64,000 nt of DNA from Kribbella pittospori (GTDB taxonomy: Bacteria > Actinomycetota > Actinomycetes > Propionibacteriales > Kribbellaceae). The number at the start of each line of letters is the position of its first letter. Positions within the stretch are counted from its first letter, which is position 1. A program made the translations under genes and the position numbers. Location of the stretch: the NCBI RefSeq assembly GCF_004331465.1, contig NZ_SJKB01000003.1, positions 620,001 to 684,000 of the forward strand, read 5' to 3'. This document shows, one piece after another, positions 1-8,408 of the stretch. Below the pieces are notes generated by a model. That model was not told where the DNA came from. It searched no databases and saw only the letters and a program-made list of their open reading frames with translations.

Positions 1-147
1 TTCGAGGTTGGTGATCGGGTCTCCCACGACAAGGAAGGCCTGGGCCGGATCAGTTCGGTCGAAGGAACCTACGCGGTGGTGGTCGACCTGGGCGGCGGCA
101 AACTGCTGCGCGTCATGTCGCCCTTCGCCAAGCTGCACACACTCTGA
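1..147 (+). CDS. C-terminal part of a small conserved actinobacterial protein (5' end outside window)
   Basis: The reading frame is open from base 1 to TGA at 145-147 and encodes at least 48 residues, beginning FEVGDRVSHDKEGLGRI and ending SPFAKLHTL. The pattern VGDRV-H-D-GLG-I followed by a VDLGGGKLLRV strand is typical of short actinobacterial proteins that resemble the beta-barrel N-domain of CarD-type proteins. The function of that family is not established. Two hairpins follow the stop codon. The start lies outside the window, so total length and upstream context are unknown. Confidence 0.75.
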   Translation, partial: FEVGDRVSHDKEGLGRISSVEGTYAVVVDLGGGKLLRVMSPFAKLHTL

Positions 148-161
148 CGTCTCTCAGAGCA

Positions 162-188
162 GGCTGACCAGCCGTTAGCTGGCCAGCC
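162..188 (+). terminator. Hairpin terminator after the first gene
   Basis: An 11-bp stem with one A.C mismatch (GGCTGACCAGC and GCTGGCCAGCC) encloses a 5-nt loop, 15 bases after the stop of the upstream gene. There is no T-run, as is usual for high-GC actinobacterial terminators. Confidence 0.6.
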
Positions 189-226
189 GCAGTTGCGCGA
201 CCAACTTCTGACCAACCACAGGAACT

Positions 227-261
227 GCGGCCCTGCACACCTTGTGGGTGCGCAGGGCCGC
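227..261. terminator. Bidirectional hairpin between convergent genes
   Basis: A perfect 9-bp stem (GCGGCCCTG at 227-235, CAGGGCCGC at 253-261) continues inward with one mismatch. It lies between the rightward first gene and the end of the leftward GH20 gene, so it can serve both. Confidence 0.65.
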
Positions 262-280
262 TGGGTTCAGCTACCGGCTG

Positions 281-3229
281 TCAGAGGCCGGCGCATTGGC
301 CGGTCTTGGGGCCGGAGGCGGTGTTGGGTTGGCCTGCGTTGGTTGGGGCGGGGGTGTTGCCCGTGCAGGACAGTGGTCCGCTGATGTGGTTGCCGGAGAC
401 AATCGTCGAGCCGGTGTTGTTCTGTACGACGAGCGGACCCGCCACGGTGGCACCGTCGATCGTCACCTGACCCACCGAACTGCGGACCGTCACCGGACCC
501 TGGACCGTCGCCGGCGCGCACTCGCCGCTCTGGTTGCCGAGCCAGACCCGGGTTCGACCGGTCACGCTCACCGGGCCGGACACCGTCGTACCGCAGAGCA
601 GAACGTTGCCTGCGCCGGACGCTGTCACCGGGCCGCGGACCTCGGACCCGGATGCGTAGAGCCCGGCACCCGCTGCCACGTTCACGGGTCCCGAGACCGT
701 CGCGCCGTCGAGACACGCGACGCCCGAGGACACGGTCAACGGGCCCTCGTGCGTCCCGGTCATCATCGTCGTACAGGACGGGACACCGGTCGCGACGAAC
801 GGCACGACCCAGGTCTGGCCCTGACGGCTGTAGGTGACTGTCCCGTGATAGACACCGTCGACCGGATAGGTGTGGCTCCCGCTGACGGTCATCAGGCTTC
901 TACCCTGACGTTGGCTCGCCACGTAGTCGCGTGCTGCGACAGTGCCGGCCTCGGCAGCCGACCCGTCACCCCAATCGACCGTGGCAGTGAACTCACCAGG
1001 TGGCATCGAGCCGGCGGCCAGACGTCCCAGCGGTGCGTTGCTGACGGTCCGGTCCACGCCGAAGCGAGTGACCGTGCCCATCGATTCCGGAGTCCAGTTG
1101 ACCTGGGCGATGGAGCCGTAGTTCACATTCGCGAACGCCCACCGTGCTCCAGCGACGCTGAGCCGTTGCACATATGCGTCGTAGTCCTGGGTGAGCACCT
1201 TCGGCGACCAGGCCTTCTCCAGGATTCCGGCCAGCCGCGGGAAGACCATGTACTCGTTCGTGGCCAACCCACGCATCTGCTCGCCCCAGATCGGCGCCTC
1301 GATGCCGATGATGTCCTCAGCCTTCGGCCCGCCGTACGCCGGTTGCGCCCAGACGTTCCGGTACTTCTCCCACACCCATTCCGGGTCCCATGAGTAGGCC
1401 TTGTCGAGTTCGGTCCGCGGCGTCCGGCCGGGCGATCCGTCGTACCCGAAGTCGAGGTACGCGTTCCATTCCGGGGTCGTGATGACACTGCGGCCCTGGT
1501 TGAACCACTCGGGCTTGATCAGCGGGGGACCACCGCCGGTGTAGTCGGACCAGTAGTGGTTGATGGAGGTCGAGCCTGGTGCGTAGCCCTCGAGCGCGGG
1601 GTTCCAACCCATCATCCGCTTGCCGTTGGCGTTGACGATCGACTCCATCTGCCCGATCCACCACTTGTAGTCCTCGTGGGGCATCCCGATGGCCTCGTCG
1701 CCGCCGATGTGGACGATCGGTGCGGGGGAGATCGCGGCGAGCTGTGCGATCGCGTCCCGCCAGAACGCGAGCGCCCGCTCACTCGCCGGGTCGTTCGGGT
1801 TGGTGCAGAACCGGTCGGTCTGGGTCTGGCCCTGGCAACCCATCACCGCGACGCCGCCCAGGGACCTGACCGCTGCGGTGGCGTGGGCCGGGCCCTCCAG
1901 TTCGGGGACGATCTCGATGAACCGGTCGGCGGCGTACTTGACCAGGCCCTTGAAGTCCTCTTGCGTGTAGAAGCCTGCGATACAACCCGATCCGTTGCAT
2001 CCGGTGCCGTCCAGCGCCGGGTAGCCCTTGATCTCCAGCCGCCAGGACTGGGAGTCGCTCAGGTGCAGGTGCAGCCGGTCGCCCTTCAACGCGGCCAGCT
2101 GGTCGATCATGGACCGGATCTCGGCCACGGTCATGAAGTTGCGGGCAGGGTCGAGTTGAAGACCTCGATGGGCATAGCGCGGGTAGTCCAGGACTGTGAT
2201 GGGCTGTGCCGTCCACGGTCCTACGCCGGCAGTGGGCGCGTTGATTGCTGCTGGCAACAGTTGCCGAAGGCTCACGAAGCCGTTGAACAGGCCGTGTGCT
2301 TGCGGGGCGACGATCTTCGCGCCCGCACTCGACACTGTCAGCGAGTAGCCTTCATCCGCTTTGTCCGCTGGGATTCCGGACACCGGCCCGGTGCTCAGCG
2401 CAACGTCGGAGGCCGTGGCGGAACCGGTCACCACGGGAAGCACGAACCCGGTGGCCGGCCGCAGGTAACCGGCGAGCACCTCGCCCGTCGCGGCGAGCGC
2501 ACTGCTGGAGACGACGATCCGCGACATGGCGGTGAGCTCGAACGGCTGACCGGTGCCGGGCGTCTGCTTGACCGGCACGGGGATGATCTGCCCCACGGTC
2601 GGCGGCGGCTTGGGACCGGACCAGAGCTCGAACTCGTTGAGGGTGTACCCGGTGGTCGAAGTCGTCGCCGTGGCTTGCATCCGGACACACGAGACCGGGT
2701 CCTGGTGGTCGATCACCTGGGAATCCTTGTCGCTCGGATTCACCACATGGGTGACCGTCGACCAGGTCTGGCAGTCGGCATCCGTGGAGACCTGCAGGTC
2801 GTACTCGGACGGCTTGGCTGGGGAAGTCCAGCGGCTGAACACCTCGTAGACCGGGGCGGGCGAGGCCAGCTTGACCTGGAACCAGTCCTGGGTCGGGTCG
2901 TAGCCGCCGCCGACCGACGCGTAGTTCGAGGTCCATCCGTTGTGCACGAACACGTCGATCGCGTTGGCAGGCGCGTACGTCAGCGCGGGCGCAGTCATGC
3001 GTTGAGACTTGGCAGAGGCAACCGCGCCCGGCAGCAGGGCGAGGTTGACGCTGTCGGGGGTCTCGGCGTACGTCGTGGGTGTGCCGGCGGAGGCCTGGCC
3101 CACGGTGAGTGGGACCAGGGCTGCGGCCACAAGCGCACCGATGGTCAGAGCGGGGACAGCTCGAGGGCGAGACCGACGGCCTGCGTCCGGTCTCCCCTCG
3201 GGTTTCAGCGACAGGAACGGAATTCTCAC
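281..3229 (-). CDS. Secreted GH20 beta-N-acetylhexosaminidase with discoidin-type and repeat C-terminal domains
   Basis: This 982-residue protein starts with a basic stretch and hydrophobic signal peptide (about residues 15-48). An F5/8 type C (discoidin-like) module follows at about 60-210, then a GH20 N-terminal domain, then the catalytic TIM barrel from about 352. The GH20 signature HIGGDE gives the catalytic pair D511-E512 of substrate-assisted catalysis, which removes terminal GlcNAc or GalNAc. After the barrel come a PKD-like beta-sandwich (about 740-830) and about 140 residues of short repeats built on GPV-x-V, probably a beta-helix. It is probably extracellular and releases amino sugars. 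It diverges from a Gfo/Idh gene across 182 bp that carry a LacI-type operator. Enzyme class is sure; exact substrate is not. Confidence 0.93.
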   Translation of the reverse strand: MRIPFLSLKPEGRPDAGRRSRPRAVPALTIGALVAAALVPLTVGQASAGTPTTYAETPDSVNLALLPGAVASAKSQRMTAPALTYAPANAIDVFVHNGWTSNYASVGGGYDPTQDWFQVKLASPAPVYEVFSRWTSPAKPSEYDLQVSTDADCQTWSTVTHVVNPSDKDSQVIDHQDPVSCVRMQATATTSTTGYTLNEFELWSGPKPPPTVGQIIPVPVKQTPGTGQPFELTAMSRIVVSSSALAATGEVLAGYLRPATGFVLPVVTGSATASDVALSTGPVSGIPADKADEGYSLTVSSAGAKIVAPQAHGLFNGFVSLRQLLPAAINAPTAGVGPWTAQPITVLDYPRYAHRGLQLDPARNFMTVAEIRSMIDQLAALKGDRLHLHLSDSQSWRLEIKGYPALDGTGCNGSGCIAGFYTQEDFKGLVKYAADRFIEIVPELEGPAHATAAVRSLGGVAVMGCQGQTQTDRFCTNPNDPASERALAFWRDAIAQLAAISPAPIVHIGGDEAIGMPHEDYKWWIGQMESIVNANGKRMMGWNPALEGYAPGSTSINHYWSDYTGGGPPLIKPEWFNQGRSVITTPEWNAYLDFGYDGSPGRTPRTELDKAYSWDPEWVWEKYRNVWAQPAYGGPKAEDIIGIEAPIWGEQMRGLATNEYMVFPRLAGILEKAWSPKVLTQDYDAYVQRLSVAGARWAFANVNYGSIAQVNWTPESMGTVTRFGVDRTVSNAPLGRLAAGSMPPGEFTATVDWGDGSAAEAGTVAARDYVASQRQGRSLMTVSGSHTYPVDGVYHGTVTYSRQGQTWVVPFVATGVPSCTTMMTGTHEGPLTVSSGVACLDGATVSGPVNVAAGAGLYASGSEVRGPVTASGAGNVLLCGTTVSGPVSVTGRTRVWLGNQSGECAPATVQGPVTVRSSVGQVTIDGATVAGPLVVQNNTGSTIVSGNHISGPLSCTGNTPAPTNAGQPNTASGPKTGQCAGL

Positions 3230-3346
3230 GTCACTCCTTACCGGTGCAGGGCGGTGTCACGCGGTCCCGGAGGGCGACCGTACGGGCATCTTCCGTCCCA
3301 CACGCCGCCTGTGCAAGAGCCCGGGAGGACCCGACTCGCCGGGGCT

Positions 3347-3360
3347 GGCAAGCGTTTGCC
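3347..3360. promoter_or_regulatory. LacI-type operator between GH20 and Gfo/Idh genes
   Basis: GGCAAGCGTTTGCC is a 14-bp palindrome with two mismatched bases. Its core GCAAGCG-TTGC resembles the TGCAAGCGGTTGCA operators at 18.1-18.2 kb. A second, smaller palindrome (TGCCGATCTGGCA, 3357-3369) overlaps its right end. The site lies 51 bp upstream of the rightward start and 117 bp upstream of the leftward start. Control by one of the LacI proteins in the window is an inference. Confidence 0.5.
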
Positions 3361-3411
3361 GATCTGGCATAGGGTGAGCACTGAAACGTTGCCGAGTCGG
3401 GAGGAATCCGG

Positions 3412-4464
3412 GTGACTTCCACGCACGCAGTCAGGTTCGCCGCGGTCGGGCTTGATCACGCGCACATCTTCGGTCAGATCGCGGGCCTCGTGAAGGCCGG
3501 TGCCGAGTTCGTCGGGATGGCGACCGACGACCCCACGGCCGCGGTCGCGACCAGGGTCCGGGAGCGGTATCCCGAGGTTCCGGTGACCGAGAGTCCGGAC
3601 GACCTGATCGGCCAGGACGGGATCGACCTGATCGTCACCGCCGCCGTACCGGATCGCCGTGGGCCGATCGCGGTCGCGGCGTTGCTGGCCGGCAAGGACG
3701 TCGTCACCGACAAGCCCGGCTGCGTCAGTCTCGAGCAGCTCGACGAGATCGAGAAGGCTGTCGGCCAGAGCGGGCGGTTCTGGTCGGTGACGTTCTCGGA
3801 GCGGTTCGAGGTCGCCAGTGTGGTCAAGGCCGGTGAGCTGGTCCGCGAGGGCAAGATCGGGACCGTCGTACAGACCATCGGGCTCGGGCCGCACCGGGTC
3901 GGGGACCGCGCTCACCTCAGCGGTGGCGCCGGCCGCCCGGACTGGTTCTACGACAAGAACCGGTACGGCGGGATCCTCGCCGACATCGCGTCCCACCAGA
4001 TCGACCAGTTCCTCTGGTTCACCGGCGCACAGACCGCGGAGATCGTGACCAGCACGGTCGGGAACTTCGCCAACCCGGACGAGCCGGGCCTGCAGGACTT
4101 CGGTGAGATCCTGCTGCGCAGCGAGAACGCCCAGGGGTACATCCGGGTCGACTGGTATACCCCGGCCGGACTGCCGACCTGGGGCGACGGCCGCCTGATG
4201 ATCCTCGGCACCGACGGCTACATCGAGCTGCGCAAGTACGTCGACATCGCCGGCCGCGACGGCGGCGACCACCTCTTCCTGGTGAACCAGGAGGGCACGC
4301 AGTACATCGACTGCTCCGACGTCCAGACGACGTACTACCCCGACCTGGTCTGCGACGTACGCGAACGAACCACGACAGCCGCGCCCCAGGCCCACACCTT
4401 CGAAACCATGCGCCTGGCCCTGACGGCCCAGCAACAAGCAACCATCCGCGGCGCAGCCCGATGA
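3412..4464 (+). CDS. Gfo/Idh/MocA family oxidoreductase
   Basis: This 350-residue protein has an N-terminal Rossmann domain and the C-terminal alpha/beta domain of the NAD(P)-dependent sugar/inositol dehydrogenase family. The usual EKP motif is present as D100-K101-P102. The dinucleotide loop is atypical (GLDHAH rather than GxGxxG), a variant seen in family members of unknown substrate. The GTG start is supported by GGAGGA 7 bases upstream. It diverges from the GH20 gene, so a role in oxidising a released amino sugar or glycoside is plausible but not shown. Confidence 0.85.
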   Translation: MTSTHAVRFAAVGLDHAHIFGQIAGLVKAGAEFVGMATDDPTAAVATRVRERYPEVPVTESPDDLIGQDGIDLIVTAAVPDRRGPIAVAALLAGKDVVTDKPGCVSLEQLDEIEKAVGQSGRFWSVTFSERFEVASVVKAGELVREGKIGTVVQTIGLGPHRVGDRAHLSGGAGRPDWFYDKNRYGGILADIASHQIDQFLWFTGAQTAEIVTSTVGNFANPDEPGLQDFGEILLRSENAQGYIRVDWYTPAGLPTWGDGRLMILGTDGYIELRKYVDIAGRDGGDHLFLVNQEGTQYIDCSDVQTTYYPDLVCDVRERTTTAAPQAHTFETMRLALTAQQQATIRGAAR

Positions 4465-4465
4465 C

Positions 4466-5272
4466 CTAACGGGCGAGCTCCGCGGCGTGGTCGGGGACTT
4501 GGGTCTGCATGTCTCGCGGGGTTCGCTCGTAGCCTTTGGAAGGCGGGCGTGGCGGCAGGCCCAGCGGTGGTCGCTGGACCTCGTAGTACGGGATGGTCGA
4601 CAGCAGGTGCGCGATCATGTTGATCCGGGCCGAGCGCTTGTCCTCGCTCTCGACGACGTACCACGGCGCCTCCGGGATGTCGGTGTGCACGAACATCTCG
4701 TCCTTGGCGCGCGAGTAGTCCTCCCAGCGGGTGATCGACTCCAGGTCCATCGGTGACAGCTTCCACTGCCGCATCGGATCCTCGAGCCTCCTGCGGAACC
4801 GGTTCTCCTGCTCGCTGTCACTGACCGAGAACCAGTACTTGCGCAGCAGTACGCCGTCCTCGACCAGGAGCCGCTCGAAGATCGGGGACTGGTGCAGGAA
4901 CCGCGTGTACTCCTGGTTGGTGCAGAAGTCCATCACGCGCTCGACACCGGCCCGGTTGTACCAGGAGCGGTCGAACAGCGCGATCTCGCCGCCGGCCGGC
5001 AGGTGCTCGATGTACCGCTGGAAGTACCACTCGGTCCGCTCCCGCTCGGTCGGAGCCGGCAGCGCCACGATCCGCGCCAACCGGGGGTTGAGGTACTGCG
5101 TCACCCGCTTGATCGTGCTGCCTTTCCCGGCCGCGTCCCTGCCCTCGAAGACCACCACCACGCGGGCCTTCTCGACCCGGACCCACTCCTGCAGCTTCAC
5201 CAGCTCAGCCTGCAGCCGCAGCAACTCGCGCTCGTACACCTTCTTCTTCAACCGCTTCTTCGCGCCGCTCAT
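4466..5272 (-). CDS. ppk2: PPK2-family polyphosphate kinase
   Basis: The protein (268 residues from the ATG used here) carries the PPK2 P-loop GRDAAGKGS (about residues 44-52) and the Walker-B/lid region FDRSWYNRAGVERVM typical of one-domain PPK2 enzymes. Such enzymes transfer phosphate between polyphosphate and nucleotides. A lysine-rich N-terminus and proline-rich tail flank the kinase core. A GTG 18 bases upstream (5290) is an alternative start; the ATG begins the usual MSGAKKRLKKK N-terminus. The gene converges on the oxidoreductase with 1 bp between stops, and a GCCCG/CGGGC hairpin spans the junction. A second PPK2 lies at 54.8 kb. Confidence 0.9.
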   Translation of the reverse strand: MSGAKKRLKKKVYERELLRLQAELVKLQEWVRVEKARVVVVFEGRDAAGKGSTIKRVTQYLNPRLARIVALPAPTERERTEWYFQRYIEHLPAGGEIALFDRSWYNRAGVERVMDFCTNQEYTRFLHQSPIFERLLVEDGVLLRKYWFSVSDSEQENRFRRRLEDPMRQWKLSPMDLESITRWEDYSRAKDEMFVHTDIPEAPWYVVESEDKRSARINMIAHLLSTIPYYEVQRPPLGLPPRPPSKGYERTPRDMQTQVPDHAAELAR

Positions 5273-5314
5273 CCCTGAACCATCTCGCACGATGTCCGGC
5301 TGGGATAGGCCACG

Positions 5315-5818
5315 TCAGTGGATCAGCACCTCGAGGACGACGATGAGGATGCCGAACGTCGCGTTCACGGCGCCGGTGGTCAACGCCATCGGCCAGCCCC
5401 AGCGCTGACGGCGGGCGAAGGTGATTCCCCAGCCGAGGAGCTGCGCGACGCCGCACCACAGCATCAGTCTGATCGCTACGTCGTCCGGCAGTACGTCGAG
5501 AGCCCCGAGCGCCAGGATTGCCAGCGCTGGGAGCGGCCCGGTCACCAGGGGCCATTCGTCGGCCATCGCACTCCGCACCGCACGCCAGTCGAGGCCGTCC
5601 GCCGCGTTGAGATGGTGAGCGAGCGCGTTGGCGTAGACATGTGCCAGCCAGAAGATGCCTAAGGTCAGGACGGTCACCACCAGCAGCCGGCCGATGGGGG
5701 TGTGCTCCGCACCGCCGGCCACCACGGCCATCGACGCGATCGTGCCGTAGATCCCGCCGGCCGAGGCCGACGCCCGACCCGTTTTCCGCCCTGCCTCGTC
5801 TTCCCTTGCCTCGCTCAT
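5315..5818 (-). CDS. Hypothetical integral membrane protein
   Basis: The 167-residue product has a charged N-terminus and about four hydrophobic spans (about residues 40-65, 90-110, 115-135 and 140-165) with short loops. I do not recognise a characterised family. The ATG at 5818 is preferred over a TTG at 5833 because GGAG lies upstream at a tolerable distance. It is separated by 42 bp from the PPK2 gene downstream on the same strand, so the two may be cotranscribed. Confidence 0.6.
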   Translation of the reverse strand: MSEAREDEAGRKTGRASASAGGIYGTIASMAVVAGGAEHTPIGRLLVVTVLTLGIFWLAHVYANALAHHLNAADGLDWRAVRSAMADEWPLVTGPLPALAILALGALDVLPDDVAIRLMLWCGVAQLLGWGITFARRQRWGWPMALTTGAVNATFGILIVVLEVLIH

Positions 5819-5936
5819 CTCGACGCTCTCCAACCACGGGTTCGTCGCACCGGCCGGTACGGCGATGGTTGCGCTATGGTCCAGTCTGTCTTCTCCTGCA
5901 CCCGACTCTCCCGACCGCTACGCCCAGGAGGCAAGC

Positions 5937-6602
5937 GTGAGGCTTCTTCTCACTTCCGGCGGTGTCACGAACCCGAGCATCCACGACGCGCTCGTCGACC
6001 TGCTGGGCAAACCGATCGCCGACTGCGACGCGCTCCTGATCCCGACCGCGCAGTGGGGCCACCCGATGTGCGGGCCGGCCTCCGTGCGCGGCTTCGTTGC
6101 CGCCGAGCCCACGTGGGACATGGGCAGCCTGGGATGGAAGTCGGTGGGCGTGCTGGAGCTCACCGCGCTGCCCAGCATCGGTAAGGAGCGCTGGGTCCCC
6201 TGGGTCCGGGAGGCCGACGTACTGCTGGTGGACGGAGGCGACGCGACGTACCTGTGCCATTGGATGCGGGAGTCCGGCCTGGCGGACCTGCTGCCGTCGC
6301 TGCCCGAGACGGTCTGGGTGGGGGTGAGCGCCGGCAGCATGGTGATGACCCCGCGGATCGGCAAGGACTTCGTCGCGTGGCACTCCGCGCCGGACGATCG
6401 CACGCTCGGGGTCGTCGACTTCTCGATCTTCCCGCACGTCGGTCACGAGTCCATGCCGGACAACACCATGGCCGAGGCGGAGAGGTGGGCCGCCGACATC
6501 GCGGGTCCGGCGTACGCGATGGACGACCAGACCGCCATCAAGGTGACCGACGGCACCGTCGAGGTCATCTCCGAGGGCCAGTGGAAGCGCCTCGACTCCT
6601 AG
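5937..6602 (+). CDS. Peptidase E-like (S51/type 1 glutamine amidotransferase-like) protein
   Basis: The 221-residue protein has the class I glutamine-amidotransferase-like fold seen in dipeptidase E and cyanophycinase. It shows the DGGDATYLCHW segment and the nucleophile elbow GVSAGSMVM with serine in place of the amidotransferase cysteine. A peptidase acting on Asp-X dipeptides or a related ester/amide is the family role; the true substrate is unknown. The GTG at 5937 is chosen because AGGAGG lies 5 bases upstream. The gene converges with the DksA/TraR-like gene, 5 bp apart. Confidence 0.82.
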   Translation: MRLLLTSGGVTNPSIHDALVDLLGKPIADCDALLIPTAQWGHPMCGPASVRGFVAAEPTWDMGSLGWKSVGVLELTALPSIGKERWVPWVREADVLLVDGGDATYLCHWMRESGLADLLPSLPETVWVGVSAGSMVMTPRIGKDFVAWHSAPDDRTLGVVDFSIFPHVGHESMPDNTMAEAERWAADIAGPAYAMDDQTAIKVTDGTVEVISEGQWKRLDS

Positions 6603-6607
6603 ACGGC

Positions 6608-6949
6608 TCAGCGTGAGGACACGCATTCGATGCAGGTGCGCGCGACTGGTCTCGCCTCGAGCCGGGCTTTCGCGATCGGCTGTCCGCACCGTTCACAGAT
6701 CCCGTACGTGCCGGCCGCCAGCCGCTCGCGTGCCGCCTCGACCTCGGCCAAGTGACCCTGGACCTGAAGCACGAGCGCTGAGACCTGCGACCTCTCGAAG
6801 GCGATCGTCGCACCCTCAGGATCGTGCTCGTCGTCAACGTTGGCGTCGCGAGAGGCAGCCACCACCTCGTCGAAGTCGCCGGTCAGGCCCGCGAGACGAC
6901 GGAGCGCTTGCCGTCGTTCCGCCTCGAGCAGCTCGCGAACCCTGTCCAT
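6608..6949 (-). CDS. DksA/TraR-type zinc-finger protein
   Basis: The 113-residue protein has a long helical N-terminal half and a C-terminal four-cysteine zinc finger, CERCGQPI then TCIEC, the hallmark of the DksA/TraR family. These proteins enter the RNA polymerase secondary channel and modulate initiation. The central acidic segment (DVDDEHDPEGAT) corresponds to the coiled-coil tip region. Longer upstream starts lack family similarity, so ATG 6949 (MDRVREL) is used. It stands alone on its strand. Confidence 0.82.
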   Translation of the reverse strand: MDRVRELLEAERRQALRRLAGLTGDFDEVVAASRDANVDDEHDPEGATIAFERSQVSALVLQVQGHLAEVEAARERLAAGTYGICERCGQPIAKARLEARPVARTCIECVSSR

Positions 6950-7064
6950 CCCCCAATGCTGACACCTCTGCCTCAGGCCGGGCCGAGGAGGCAGATTACG
7001 TTCCCTCCGGGTCAGCCAGAACTCCGTCGCTTGCGCCGCAACCCTCATCTCCGCGGGGATCTCG

Positions 7065-8408
7065 CTACAGCTCGATGGTGAAAGACGGTTGCGGATCGGC
7101 GAGGACTTTCACTTCGATGCGGTCGGGATGCTGTGACTCCGCATCCCGGGCTTCTTTGATGGCCGCTGTGAGAGCTTCCCGGCGGCTCGCGATGGTGCGG
7201 TCCCCGGAGCAGTTGAACCACATCGTGAACCGGCCGGGGGCCTTGAGCCGGGATTCGACGATCGTTGCGATGACCCGCGGATTGGGGTTGCCGTGGGCAC
7301 CATCACCGCAGAACACATAGTGGTCGGCGAACACCTGGTCGGCGAACTTCGTGCTCAGGTTGTTCTCCGAGCCGTGGTGCTGGACCTTGAGGATGTCACA
7401 GCGGAAAGGCCCGTGGGCCAGGCGCCCGGCGGCTGTCAGGCCCTCGAGGAGTTCGTCTTCGGCGGCGTCCCCGGTGAGCAGGCAGGTCTTGCCGCCTTCC
7501 TCGGCGAGTAGCGTGATCGAGGCCCGGTTCGGCGGTGTCACTCGCGCGGAATTCGACTCCGCGATGATCTCCGCCGCGGTGCTGATGGAGCCGATCAGAG
7601 CCTCAGCCTCGCCCCTCGAGGTGGGCGGGCCGGCCAGCAGCAGATCGTCGAGACCGAGCCCGGGTCCGTCCGCCAACCCTTGCCCGTCGCCCCGCGGCCC
7701 CGCCTGCCGTCCCGAACCGAGCAGGTCCTCGAGCCACTTGCGCCATTCCTTCCGCAGTCCTTCGAGGTGCTCTTCGGTCGGCCCCAGAACGGTCACCGTG
7801 AGGCTTCCGAAGTGCCGGCGCTGGATGGGCTTGCGTAGCCGCACGAGTTTGTTCTTGAAGCCCTTGTTGCGGGGGACAGGCGTCTGGTCGTCGACCAGGC
7901 TCATGAGTTCGATGCCGTCGCTGATGCTCTCGGTGAGGTCCACGATGGACGTGAGCGCGACCCGTGCCGCGCCGGTACTCGCGGCGTCGCTGCGAGGGGC
8001 GAGCTCGATCGCTTCGGAGATCTGCGTGGCGAGAGCACTGATCGGTCCGGCCAGGTCGCCGAGCTGCGCTCGCCACGAGTTGTGCCAGAGCCCGTGGATC
8101 TCTGGTGGACGGGGCCGCTTGGGCTCCGGGAAGGCGGGGTTGTTTCCTTCCTTCACCTGGAAGTCGTGCACCTCCCAGGCTGCGACGTCCTGCAACAACG
8201 GGATGATCCCCGAGATGTGGTCGGCGTCGATGTGGCTGACGACGACGAGGTCGAGCGGCGCGCCGTTGTCGGCGAGATCCTGCAGGACCGGGCGCGTCTG
8301 GGACTCGAAACTGGCCGTTCGCCCGCCGTCCACCAAGATGTGGTGCCCGTCGCCCGACGTCAGCAGCAGACAGTCTCCGTCCTTGGAGAAGAACACCTCG
8401 AGCTTCAT
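7065..8408 (-). CDS. ComEC/Rec2-like metallo-beta-lactamase fold hydrolase
   Basis: The 447-residue protein is a soluble MBL-fold hydrolase. It carries the metal-binding H59-x-D61-x-D63-H64 motif (SHIDADH), a later LLTGDAAEDE aspartate, and the H344-H345-G-S motif typical of the C-terminal MBL domain of ComEC. No signal peptide or membrane span is present. A roughly 200-residue region between the first and last metal motifs is extra relative to a minimal MBL domain. Its ATG overlaps the stop of the upstream subtilase gene (ATGA), so the two are translationally coupled and probably work together. Nuclease or phosphodiesterase activity is a reasonable guess, not shown. Confidence 0.85.
   Translation of the reverse strand: MKLEVFFSKDGDCLLLTSGDGHHILVDGGRTASFESQTRPVLQDLADNGAPLDLVVVSHIDADHISGIIPLLQDVAAWEVHDFQVKEGNNPAFPEPKRPRPPEIHGLWHNSWRAQLGDLAGPISALATQISEAIELAPRSDAASTGAARVALTSIVDLTESISDGIELMSLVDDQTPVPRNKGFKNKLVRLRKPIQRRHFGSLTVTVLGPTEEHLEGLRKEWRKWLEDLLGSGRQAGPRGDGQGLADGPGLGLDDLLLAGPPTSRGEAEALIGSISTAAEIIAESNSARVTPPNRASITLLAEEGGKTCLLTGDAAEDELLEGLTAAGRLAHGPFRCDILKVQHHGSENNLSTKFADQVFADHYVFCGDGAHGNPNPRVIATIVESRLKAPGRFTMWFNCSGDRTIASRREALTAAIKEARDAESQHPDRIEVKVLADPQPSFTIEL

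Noticed and set aside
242-1393. A long plus-strand open frame opposite the GH20 gene
   Set aside because: Arg/His-rich product typical of the antisense of a high-GC gene, with no domain. The opposite strand carries a full GH20 enzyme.
4456-4474. GCCCG/CGGGC hairpin at the Gfo/Idh-PPK2 junction as a separate terminator
   Set aside because: Only a 5-bp stem spanning both stop codons. Mentioned with the gene but not called as a feature.
6950-7048. N-terminal extension of the DksA/TraR-like gene
   Set aside because: The extra 33 residues lack similarity to the family and start without a ribosome site. ATG 6949 fits better.
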